Source: Otis tarda
Taxonomy: Eukaryota; Chordata; Aves; Otidiformes; Otididae
DNA: 64,000 nt
Assembly (NCBI GenBank): GCA_026413225.1
Contig: CM048552.1
Span: 143,357,053-143,421,052 of the forward strand
Direction of reading: 5' to 3'
Each line of letters opens with the position of its first letter. Within the stretch, counting starts at the first letter, position 1. Position numbers and translations under genes: made by a program. Under the pieces are notes generated by a model that did not search any database, was not told the DNA's origin, and was given only the letters and a program-made list of their open reading frames with translations. Positions 54,001 to 64,000 of the stretch are shown one piece after another.

Positions 54001-55077
54001 CTTTGCTAACTGCTGTCTGTCTCAATTTCTGCTGCCATTGAATGAGAAGATAGTCAAGAAAATTAAAACAATTTCATAAGTTTAATAGATTATAGTGGGA
54101 TGCCTCAGGCTTTCAAATGATGGATGTAAGGCAGTCATCAGTACGCTCATCAGCAATCAGTAGGTAAGTAGATAGCTTCTCAGCTGAAAAAAAAAAACAG
54201 GTTTCCAATGTCATCCAAAACATCTTAAATAATATTTACAGGAAATTAAAAGTGTGGAAGGATTTTAAAATTCAACATAGGTTGATCTATTTCAGTTTGG
54301 GAAAAACCCAGACCAAGTGAAACAGCACATGGCTAATATTTAATTCCCAGTTAACCTGCCAATCAAACTGTACTGCTGTCTTTCTATTATCATTTTTAAA
54401 ATGTGTAATTTTGCAGTTTAGGAATAAAAAAGAATTTGTTTTCTCAGTCTCTCTTTGAATAACAGCTTTCATAACAGACTAAACCGAATTACTTATAACA
54501 AAACCAGAAAGAATATTTCCTGTCTGCACCTTGCAGTTCTCCTGCTCATATTATCTCTGTCTGCTCTTCACGTTACCCCTTTCTGCGTAAGCCTACATCA
54601 GTCCAGAAGCAACATCCTTGCAAGGCGACTCCGGATGCGGCTGCAAGAGTCATAAGCTTATCCACACGGAACAGCTATAGTGACAGTTTGGCAGAGCGGG
54701 GTATTTGTGTTACCTATTGACAGAAATGTAATTTATTATGTATTTATGATGTAGAAAACTGTATTTAGAGTTTGAAATACAGTAAAATTGAATTAAGAAA
54801 AGACATCAGCAAAGCTACACTACATAATTTACTAAGTTGCAATAAAAGCAATTAAAGCGTAAATTAAATTAAAGTCAGGTCTTGATTTTTGTTTTTACTA
54901 TGCTATGCTTAGTATGGAAAATTAAATATTAAAATAATTCTGTTAATTCCAAGATTACTTCTCCTTGTAGAAACTCTAAAAAATTACTTTGATCAAGAAG
55001 TCTAGACTGGGACTGGAGAATTTTACTGAATAAATATAAAAGGTACCTGAACAGAAAAGCAGGACCATTCTTTTTTG
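45031..55077. other. Intergenic region upstream of CHST7
   Basis: Ten kilobases of AT-rich DNA with no recognised exon, RNA gene or long repeat. ORFs of 100-135 codons (for example 48115-48519 - and 50142-50492 +) have no domain or family likeness. A (TTG)n tract lies near 52.03 kb. miR-221/miR-222, syntenic in mammals further out, were looked for by mature sequence and not found. Confidence 0.5.
52028..52043. repeat. (TTG)n microsatellite
   Basis: A short trinucleotide run followed by a T-rich stretch. No function is visible. Confidence 0.7.
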
Positions 55078-55118
55078 AATCACAGAATTCACAGAATTCA
55101 CAGAATCACAGAATTCAG
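55078..55118. repeat. CACAGAATTCA short tandem repeats
   Basis: Three to four imperfect copies of CACAGAATTCA / CACAGAATCA. The motif resembles an amplified CR1 tail in - orientation (TCACAGAATCACAGAAT), but no CR1 body adjoins it. Confidence 0.7.
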
Positions 55119-56616
55119 AACCAGTTACAGAGCTCTCTTGAGTTTTTGCTGTGATGGCAGAATTATTCCTGTTACTCTCACATTACTGTCATAGAGCCTT
55201 TATAATACAAACATGAGCAAAACAGTTTCAGTAGGACTCTTAACAACACTTACCTAAACAAAAGCACACAACAGTTTCAAATCTCTAGGTTATTTTAGGT
55301 GCATAGAATAGTTTAGAGACTCTTTTTATGAAAATATTGAGGATCATTAAAAAAAAAGAACATGGGGATGGATGTCCCTTTGACAATAATAATAAAAAAT
55401 GAGTGAAAATAAAAGGTGGGGAAAACCCAGGGACTTGTCAACTCTATTTCCCCAGCCCTCGGGGCTCTGGAAGGACAGTCTGGTACTGCAGGTAAGGAGC
55501 TCATCACATAAAACTATGTTTTCTCCTTGCTTCAAGAGGAACTGGAGAGCATCTAGGGGGCTTAGCTGTTAACATTGGGATGTTTTCTTTTCCCATGATT
55601 TTCTGTTTTGGAAAGTCTGGAAAGTCAGTCTTTCCTGAAATATCAGACATCTCAGACTCACTTGATTCTTTTTTTAGGAATTTTACACACTCCAACCTCC
55701 AAGATTGACAGATCAATTAGATGTGAGACTCATGGCTACTTGAATTTGAAGTAGGTCACTAAAAATGCAGTTGTTTTTAAGCAAGCAACTGAAAAAGTGC
55801 TCACCATTTTCCACATTACAGACTCTGCTGTTCTGATGTCTTTCTCCAGAAAAACAGTATAACGCATACAGACAGTTTTTTAAACTTTCAACACAGCTTT
55901 ATCACACTGAATGGTCTTAAAAACACATTGCCATTGTTTTAGTAGAAGTCACTATAGAAATTACTTTAGAAAATAACCTCTAACACAACAAAGCCAGCTG
56001 CTCAAACATCAATTAATTGGAAAACTACAACAAAGAGCTAATGATTAATTTAATTGTCTCTGCTTTTTCTTAGTATTACCTAAAAGCAGATGACTGTCCT
56101 TGCTGTTGGGAACATAGCAGGTGGGGTAACTTTCCTGTTTAAAACTGGGTCACGGATCACCTGACTCGTTTCTGAAATCTTGATAGAGGAAAATTGCATG
56201 AAAGCTTACCAAAAGGAAACCATTTGACATATAACCTATTCCTAGGCCAGCCTTTCTCTTCTCGCACACGCCTGTACCTCAGCAGCTGCAGGTGATGCAC
56301 CATCACCCTGCCGTGGTGCTCACTAGCCCACGCTGCTTTTACAGCCGGCGCAGGCCGATTGTCATTGGGATTTTGTACCTGAAGCAAGTCTGACTTGTAG
56401 CTTGTAGGCCCACATAGGGGTTTGAGGGTGTTATGTTGGTCATTTAAAATAATTACTACATGAAAATCCCACTGCTCAATTTGAAAAATCCCCTGTGCCA
56501 GCAGTTTTCTAATGTGTTTAGGCACTTTGGCAGAAAATGCCTGATGGAAGTAGCTGGCATAAGTGAAGGGGAGTATCAGAGCAGACTCAGAACATCACAG
56601 CAGAGATTTTTTTTTG
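55119..56616. other. No recognised gene
   Basis: AT-rich intergenic DNA. The 122-codon - strand ORF at 56157-56525 has no recognised motif and is not supported as a gene. Confidence 0.5.
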
Positions 56617-57060
56617 CATAGAATCATAGAATGGTCTGGGTTGGAAGGGACCTTTAAAGGTTCAACCCACCTGCAAGGAGCAGGGCCATGTTCAACCAGA
56701 TCAGGTTGCTCAGAGCCCCATCCAACCTGGCCTTGAATGTTTCCAGGGATGGGGCATCCACCGCTTCTCTGGGCAACCTGTTCCAGTGCGTCACCACTCT
56801 CATAGTGAAGAATTTCTTCCTTATATCTAATCTAAATCTACCCTCTTCCAGTTTAAAGCCATTACCTCTTGTTCTATCACTACATGCCCTTGTTAAAAGT
56901 CTCTCCCCATTTTTCTTATAAGCCCCCTTTAGATACTGGAAGGCCGCTATAAGGTCTCCCTGGAGCCTTCTCTTCTCCAGGCTGAACAGCCCCAAGTCTC
57001 TCAGCCTGTCCACACAGGAGAGGTGCTCCAGCCCTCTCATCATCTTTGTGGCCTCCTCTG
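56617..57060 (-). mobile_element. CR1 LINE 3' fragment
   Basis: About 445 bp of CR1 in reverse orientation. It starts (in + coordinates) with the tail ATAGAATCATAGAATGG and runs to the RT C-terminal coding part. The - frame 57043-56654 (129 codons) reads MMRGLEHLSCVDRLRDLG and then [17 protein letters not shown], homologous to the end of the 14-kb copy. It shares GHWNRLP-type residues (THWNRLPREAVDAPSLE). A 5'-truncated, inactive copy. Confidence 0.95.
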
Positions 57061-58665
57061 TTTAAAAATGCATGAATATGCCACTGTGCCTCATTGTTAT
57101 TCTGATATGCCCCTATATTTTATGTGAGTTGCAGTTATGAAATGCAAATGATTCTAGTGATGTTCTAGTTATTTAGGTGCCAAAGACTGGGTGGTGATAT
57201 TCCAGGCACCTGAGCGTGGTCTCAACATGTGCCTGATATTCTTTGTCACCAGTGCCGTACACAGTTTATGTAATATTGCAAGTATATAATGGCTTCATCC
57301 TGCAAAATGCTGAGTGTTCTCACCTTTGTTTCTGCTGAAAGTGAAACATGCTCCTGCCGTACTGGAAAAACTCAGCTCATATTCTGTTGGATTGAGCCTT
57401 ATATTAACCTGCAATAATTACTTTTATTTTAAGTGGAGTGATGTAGTCATACAGCTATGCAGCCTTATCAAAAATAAAAAACAGGCTTTACTTCGGAAAA
57501 CAAAGGTTGGGAATGCCGGCTTTGTTAATTAATCAAAGTTCCTGGTAAGGAACATTTAGGATTTAAATGTCCTAGTATAAAGTGCTAATTCAAAGGGTAA
57601 GTGACAGCCACAGAGCAGACAGTGTGTTGTCACAGGTAAGTCATTACAGTAGGATCCAGGATATCCGAATGCTATCGCTTTTTCTTTTATACTGAATTAC
57701 CACATGGCCTGGGACCAGTCATTTCCCATGTCTGAGCCTCTCAGCGTTTGTTTGTCTGTGTTGATCTTGATTGGGAATACTACTGTAATAAATATGCTTT
57801 ATGTAGCTCTTTGCAAGAATTGAAAACAGTATTATCATTAAAAGGACACAACATAAATATCCAGGTTTCAGGACAAATTGGAAATTCAGTGCTCCTCTAG
57901 CCACACCATCTGCTGAGACCTACAGGCAGAGCTTGATTGCTGTAGTATCTACAGATAAAACAATTTGCAGCACAGGGGAATAAAAGTATCTCTGCAATGG
58001 ACAGATTAAGCTGCTTTTTTTTTTTGCATTCTAATCTGTTATTCATGTACAGGGCTTAAGTACAGCTCAAGGCAGACCAGACATTGAATGATTTAATTTC
58101 GTGCTATTTATTGAACTGGATTTAATTTGAAGATACGCTGTTATCCGCTGCTCAGCAGTTCTTCAAAAAAATGAATGTCTATAATGAGATTTCTACTATG
58201 AATCAGTGATTGTTTGTTTAAAATGGGTCACAGGGCTGGCCTTTCCAGACTGCTGCGACAGCAGCTGCATTTACGACAGTCATGCAGGCAAACCTTTGCA
58301 GAATTCTCTTAAGGGTCAAATTTGGGGGCACTCCATTTTTTGTTTAAAAAATAAGTGATGGGAGTCAGTAGCTTAAAGCAACTTCAGATAGCACAGAAAG
58401 GAGAGAATAAAAATTAAAAGAGGGAATCATGTTTGGACATGAGGCGATGGGGTGGTAAACCTGAGCTCAGCCAGGAGGATGGAAGCTGGTGGCCCTGCCA
58501 GGAGAGTCTCCAAGGAGAGAGTTTGCAGCAATTCCTGGGGAGAAGGGGACAGGTCCCACTTCCAGAAGCTGAAAAGGGCTGGGACGCTGAGAATGCATAA
58601 ATGTGGTCTGGCACCCGTAATGCATGTAATTGCTGACAGCATCACAGCCAACTCCAGAGGGAGAG
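57061..58665. other. No recognised gene
   Basis: AT-rich DNA between a CR1 fragment and an LTR fragment. No coding sequence or RNA gene is supported. Confidence 0.5.
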
Positions 58666-58825
58666 TGTGCTGGTTTTGGCTGGGACAGAGTTAATTTTCT
58701 TGATAGCGGCTAGTATGGGGCTGTGTTTCGGCTTTGTGCCGAAAACAGGGTTGGTCATACAGAGATGTTTTAGCTATTGCTAAGCAGCGCTCACACAGCC
58801 TCAAGGTCTTTTCTGCTTCTCACTT
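58666..58825 (+). mobile_element. LTR fragment of avian endogenous retrovirus
   Basis: About 160 bp beginning TGTGCTGGTTTTGGCTGGGA, then GAGTTAATTTTCTT, ATGGGGCTGTGTTT and TTCTGCTTCTCAC. I recognise this as the 5' end of a widespread bird ERV LTR family. Similarity fades after about 58825, and no 3' LTR end or matching target duplication was found, so it is taken as truncated. Its first bases resemble those of the solo LTR at 26593. Confidence 0.8.
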
Positions 58826-60762
58826 ACTCCTGGTTCACATCGGTCCTGCTGTCACATCAGCTGCTGTTCCTTAACTCATCTCACACATGGGACTTGGAAG
58901 TGCTGACCAGCAGCAAAGCCTGTGTGCTCCTTCAGGGCAGTGACTGTTGGCTGCTGTGAACATTTCTATTGGCTAGAAACATGAGGAAATACTTTTGTGA
59001 GGAACTAAGAAATTAAATGGGACCAACCTAAAATAGTCAAGTAAAAAGGTCTGTTAGATCATCCACTCCCTTGCCACATAAGCTGGCTGACTTCATTTAG
59101 CAGAGTGAAAGATGGGGGTATTACCTCCCATGATTTCCTGATTTAAAACTGGATAGCAAAGCAGAGAATCAGATCCTTCATGAACCAAATACATCAGGAA
59201 AGCAAAAAAGAGGTTGAATATAAAATTGCCAGTGCCAATCTAATGCATCCAACTTTGTCTCTCTACTTGTTTCTGAGTAAGACAATGAGTACTTTCAATA
59301 CTCACCAAGAATTTTGATGGTTTTTTTTTTTTTTCCTTGTTCTTCTTTCCTCCATTTCTTCTTAGCCAAGCTCCTGGCTTGGTTGCAAAATTTATTTGGA
59401 CAGTAAGTGTACATTTTTGGGATACGAACTGGAAAGGAACGCTAACAACCAGAGGAAAAACTGTGTTGTGGAAATGAATGCATAGCTCACCTTGCAGCCC
59501 AGAGAGGGCTATAGCTCTTGAATGCGGTAGGTGGATTTGGTGGGATGGGAGAATTAGGGAAACAAATTCTTCATTCGATGTCACTGCACTCCTAAATATT
59601 ATAATTGTGTTTACTGATAATCCTCAGGGCTGAAAGTGCTGAAGAGGGAAAGGGCATATTAAAGCAGTATAAACTCTTTCCTTCTCCTGAGCAGCTGTTA
59701 GTCCAAGAGAGCTGCCATGGATGTCCATCTGTCCAAGTTACTTGCTGGTACTTAGCAGTGTTTTGGACACATAAGAAAGGTTACTTCTGATTTTTTTTTT
59801 TTTTTTTCCAAGTTCATAAAAAGTATGGAGGACATTTTGAGAGGTTTTTTTAAGGTGGGAATTATGGCCATCGTAGGTCAAGGTGCTCCTGGAGGGCCTA
59901 GACAACTGCATTAAAGCACAAAACTAAAGAATATTGAAAAGCAAATGCTGTGATGACTACAAAGGGTATTACATTCCCTCTGTAATGCAATCGACCTATG
60001 GGCAGTTAGGTACCGTATCTGACAGCAGTTGCAGAGGAGCACTTTATTTTCCTCACATCTCTGTAATTCTTCACACCCTATCAGCCCACTTTAATCTCTG
60101 ACTCATAAACAGCTTGGAGATGACTACGCTTACTCCTCTGAGTTGATCTATTTCCAGAAATTAGTGGCAGAGCGAGACTTTCAGGCAAATAAGGTGACCT
60201 TTTACGAATTAGTTGCTTCTTTGACCACCACTGTCTCCTCAGAAACATGCCATTTTGGTTGCAGGCTTCCATCTTTCCCTTTTCCTATTCTCTCCAACCT
60301 AAGGCATTTTATATTCCTCAGCAGCTTGGACATCAGTTTAACATCCGTTGGTCTCGTCACACAGGTGTAAAAAAATGTAATAGGCTAACTCTTATAAAGT
60401 AAAAAGTTGTTTATTTAGTTCCCAAGGGCCACAGCTTCATATTCCTGACAATGACTGACGGCACACAGATCAATATCTTAACAAAATTATTGTTGTCTGT
60501 GATAGGACCGACCCTTTGGTAACTTTTCCTTTGCCTTCCTGACAATCTCTTAATGAGCTTCTGTATGTACTATCTTGTCAAAGCTGGCATTTTTTTACTC
60601 ACATGAGTAAATGGAGTGACAATACCACTGACTCCTCATGACTGTCCTGTTATCATTTCAAATGCTGCAGAAGACTGGACTTAGAGCTACTTTGGGTACA
60701 TGCATTGAGGAGCAGCTGCCCTTGGCCACTCCAGTTTTACATGTCGGCACTTTGCCTGGGCT
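58826..60762. other. No recognised gene
   Basis: Intergenic DNA with T-tracts near 59.33 and 59.80 kb. The ORFs are short and featureless. Confidence 0.5.
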
Positions 60763-60820
60763 TCACAGAATCACAGGATGGTTGAGGCTGGAAGGGACCT
60801 CTGGAGGTCATCTGGTCCAC
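60763..60820 (-). mobile_element. CR1 LINE 3'-end remnant
   Basis: About 60 bp: TCACAGAATCACAGGATGG, GAGGCTGGAAGGGACCT and GGAGGTCATCTGGTCCA, the reverse complement of a CR1 3' terminus. Only the extreme 3' end is present. Confidence 0.85.
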
Positions 60821-62990
60821 ATCTATGTTGGAAGCATTTATAGCTGAGCTGATCACCCTGCCTGCTCTTTACAGTCAATGAAGAGAAAGTGGCAAATTCA
60901 AGGTGCAGATTGTTTGATCTGGTACAAATATCAGTATCCAAATGGGATGAGTCATGCCCAGAAACATCTGTTGCTCTCCATTGACTACAAAGAGAGGCCA
61001 GCGCCAAAGCAGATGTCTCCACTGGAAATGTCAAATCAGCAGGCTTAGCCTCCTTTTTCATCTTTGTATTCACCTTTTAAAGTCTCCTGATGCTGTTCTG
61101 TACGCTCTTTGTGGTCTTCCTCCTTGCTGCTGAACTTGAAAACTTCACCCATGAGGACTGGGTTGAATATGTATTATCTTGTCTGAACTAGTTCACATCT
61201 TATAATTATATTGAAATTCCAACTGAGTGATGAAGGCAGACTTTTCCCATGCATCTTCAGATCTAGGGTTTGCTTACTAGGAGTCCTTAAAGAAATCAAA
61301 AGGGCCTCTGCAAATTGACTGTACAGATCAAGCAGGACAAGTACAGCACAGTCCAAGAAATCTCTTGGTGAGCAAAGTGGAAATGGGATACTATCACACT
61401 TTAGGCATGTCCTTTCCTACTTACACTCAGGCATACCTTCAGTAATTTAGTTGCCTCTTCCAGCTAAGTCACTTTTCTTTCTGATGGATGAAGAACAGAG
61501 TCCAGTGCTTCTTCCTTTTTTCACCACCCTTTAAATAACAGCAATCTGTTTCTACTTGTATTTCCTTGAAATAACTTAATTTGCTAAATTCACTGCCCCA
61601 GACATAGCTTGTGCACTTAACCAGGTAATTGCTTTCTGGCAGCCTTCTCTAAGAATCTGCTCTCTCTTTCCCTACTGTCTTTCTGCATATTTCCTGTGCA
61701 TGTGAGGAAGTTTCCAGTATTTTTGACTAGAAATGTCCCACTGGGTTGACACCCTTAGACTGGAAGATGCAAGATCCTCTGTCTGCCCCCAGGCAGGCTC
61801 TCTCTGACTCCCATGTACACAGAGAGCAGATGTAATATGAGAGATGGATGTCTCAGCCCGTGCAGTATCGAGCCAGGCTACTGCTGCTTTACTCTGGAAC
61901 CCATCCTCAGTAAAGTGAAGCACTCCTCAGTCTCTCCCTGCTTTTTTGGGTTGGTTGGTTGTTTCTGTTACTATAGTATTAATTTCTTTGTGTTTTGGAC
62001 ACAAGAATACAATTTGAGCATTTGATTAAAATCTAAAGGTGACCGAGTTGATCTTTTTTTCATAAGAACTTCTTCAAGTTTCTAATCACCTGACAGAAGT
62101 TACATCTGCCCTCAGGTATCAGATCATCTTTCTCAGTGTCAAGCTGCCTTATCTTAGTTCCCTGAAGCTGCCCCAACTTATTGCTATCTGCTTCTTGGTC
62201 TACAACTTCATGGCTTTGTTGACTGATTTTCTTGCTTTTTGTTACAGTTTTTCAGTTTCAACCACTTCTCTCTCTTTTTTTTTTTTTTATTTAGCCAGTA
62301 TTAGGCTGGCTTCTCTCCTAGTCTGACTTGCTCAGAAGGCAACTCTTCCGCTTCTTTCACAGCTTCTCCTTGCACTACTTTCTTCCAGAAGGTAGCAGGA
62401 CAGACTCAAATGTAAGCATGTGTGGCTATAGGCGTGGAAGCTTGTTATATTGCTCTCCCCTGAAGTCAGGCCATCTGAGCTATTGCCAGCTCCTGCTGAA
62501 AGTGTTTTCCAAACCAGGCGACATTTGCCAGATGACCAGATGAAAAGTAAAATAAATTAAGAAACTAGCAAGTAGATTCAGAAAACAAAAAGAAACAGAG
62601 CAACCACAAACTTTATTGGCTATCTGTGTTTGGAGCAATTCTCTCTGTGTTTTGTTCAGCTAGGAGCTGCTGGGACACGTCTGTGGCTGTTCGGAGCCAG
62701 AAGCTGATTCCCTTGACAAGCCGTGTGCCCTGGCACTGTCTCCCCTGCTACAACCTGCTGTTTACAGCAAAGCCCTTCCGATGAATTTCTCAGCACACTG
62801 GTGATTCAGCTGAATATAAACACGCTTCTGGAGACATCCTGTATCCCACAGTCATGACACTTCTGTTTTAAACAGGTTATTCGTTTATGACTCCCCAATT
62901 TGTGAAAGATGTCTTGGACAGCACTCACCTGTGGTCTGCCACGGCGCTTTGGAGAGTCCAGGCTGGCCTGCCCTCTGTTACTATCAACTT
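60821..62990. other. No recognised gene
   Basis: AT-rich intergenic DNA. No supported gene, RNA or repeat apart from short T-tracts. Confidence 0.5.
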
Positions 62991-63009
62991 ATCAATAGAC
63001 AGTTCACTT

Positions 63010-63215
63010 ACCTAATGCAAATGCATCCCTTTTGACAAAGAGGTTGATTAAGAGCCGAATTTATGAGAATCCAAGCATATACGTTTTCTATAGTGCAGAC
63101 CTCAACAGCTACTTATTTTACGACCATTTCCGTGCTAACAAGAAATACAGCTTATTATTAGCTTGGGACAAAGAGTAATTAGGATAACGTGGGAATTGCC
63201 CCAATTACAGCTGGC
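63010..63215. promoter_or_regulatory. Candidate enhancer: SOX/POU/homeodomain motif cluster
   Basis: Within about 200 bp are a perfect POU octamer ATGCAAAT (63015-63022), two SOX-type ACAAAG motifs (63035-63040 and 63168-63173), TGATTA (63045-63050), TAATTA (63176-63181) and CAATTA (63202-63207). Such motifs are short and common in AT-rich DNA, so the call rests on clustering only. The region has no repeat or coding content. It lies about 18 kb upstream of CHST7. Confidence 0.3.
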
Positions 63216-64000
63216 AGGATCCCATTTTTGCTGACAGAAAGATGACAAGTTTGAAGGGGCTTGTAAGAATTTGGAGGTGATAAAGTGAGGTGCTCCTCCT
63301 GAAAAGGACTAGAGTCTCATCTCAGTGTTATAAAGCAGAACTAAGTCCAGTGAAACTATGTAGGTGTTCCAGCCTCAGAAGAAAGTTCACACACATGTGA
63401 CCAGGTAGGGCAGGAATGATTTGTCTTCAGACATGTTAAGTACCTGCATGGCTTGTAGGACCTATAGAAGTATGAATTACTAATGTATACCTGATCATAA
63501 GAGCAACCTGCAATACACTCTGGAAGCCACAACCCTTCTACAGCTTTTCAGCTGTTCATGGCAGCAAAAAAAAAAACATTTCAAAATTGTTAGGATCCAT
63601 CATGAAAAATGATGGCAAAGCCAGCCAACTTAAATACTTTCCCTGAAACCTTGCAGAACGAAACATTCACTCCCCTGAAGCCCTTAACTCTCAGAACTTT
63701 TCCATCCATAAGTATGCTAAGACTGTTTATGAGAAAGAGGATTTTTATTATATAAAAATAATCACAGTCAGGAACTTGAACAAAAAATACCAGGAAAAAA
63801 TAGAAATCAACTTTGACAGAAGCTCATCCACATCCAACTCCCTTTCTGTGATTTCCAGATGGCATCCATATTATTGCTTGTTATGGAAGTCATGTTGATG
63901 GTGTCCTAAATGTATCTGTCAATAGTCTTGCTGTGCTTGATGTGGATGTGGGCTTGTCCTAGTTAGAATTCTTGATGTTGTAAGAAGATCCTTCTCTGAG
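63216..64000. other. No recognised gene
   Basis: AT-rich intergenic DNA to the window end, with a short A-tract near 63.57 kb. Nothing supported. Confidence 0.5.

Noticed and set aside
56157-56525. 122-codon - strand ORF
   Set aside because: It reads partly protein-like but shows no family motif, and it has no splice or neighbour context. Chance is the simpler explanation.
45031-64000. miR-221/miR-222 cluster, syntenic upstream of CHST7 in mammals
   Set aside because: The mature sequences and their reverse complements were looked for by eye and not found. The cluster is probably further away.

Overview
The window is nuclear DNA from a bird, most likely a neoavian species. It has CR1 retrotransposon copies with the typical 3' end (ATTCTATGA repeats), avian endogenous-retrovirus LTRs beginning TGTKCTGGTTTTG, vertebrate intron/exon structure with GT..AG sites, and one GC-rich CpG island in otherwise AT-rich, gene-poor DNA. 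Nothing suggests a prokaryote: there are no operons, CRISPR arrays or dense coding.

Two protein-coding genes are recognisable and they face each other. On the + strand, positions 1 to about 19.4 kb hold the 3' part of SLC9A7 (NHE7, an organellar Na+/H+ and K+/H+ exchanger). Four coding exons (5179-5242, 7831-7913, 11286-11391, 19191-19439) join in phase to give the last ~166 residues of the cytosolic tail. Earlier exons lie upstream of the window. On the - strand, 44578-43175 is CHST7 (a Golgi carbohydrate 6-O-sulfotransferase) in one large GC-rich coding exon inside a CpG island (about 42.4-45.0 kb). SLC9A7 and CHST7 are also tail-to-tail neighbours at human Xp11.3, so the synteny supports both calls.

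By region: 1-19.4 kb is SLC9A7 exons and introns, with a 2-kb 5'-truncated CR1 (13.67-15.70 kb) in the last intron that keeps a 623-codon reverse transcriptase frame. 19.4-22 kb is probable SLC9A7 3'UTR and flank, with a coding-looking but unassigned - strand ORF at 21.6-21.9 kb. 22-42.4 kb is the interval between the two genes, with a complete solo LTR (26593-27722, 5-bp target duplication), two CR1 3' fragments and a 37-bp tandem duplication. 42.4-45 kb is the CHST7 exon and CpG island. 45-64 kb is intergenic DNA upstream of CHST7, with CR1 and LTR fragments and a cluster of SOX/POU/homeodomain-like motifs near 63.0-63.2 kb that could be an enhancer.

The two genes both act on secretory-pathway compartments (NHE7 sets trans-Golgi/endosomal pH and cation balance; CHST7 sulfates glycans in the Golgi), but no direct functional link is implied. 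I found no clearly novel biological system. The most open items are the unassigned - strand ORF at 21.6 kb, the CHST7 stop codon sitting in a possible splice donor, and the open but catalytically altered CR1 reverse transcriptase.
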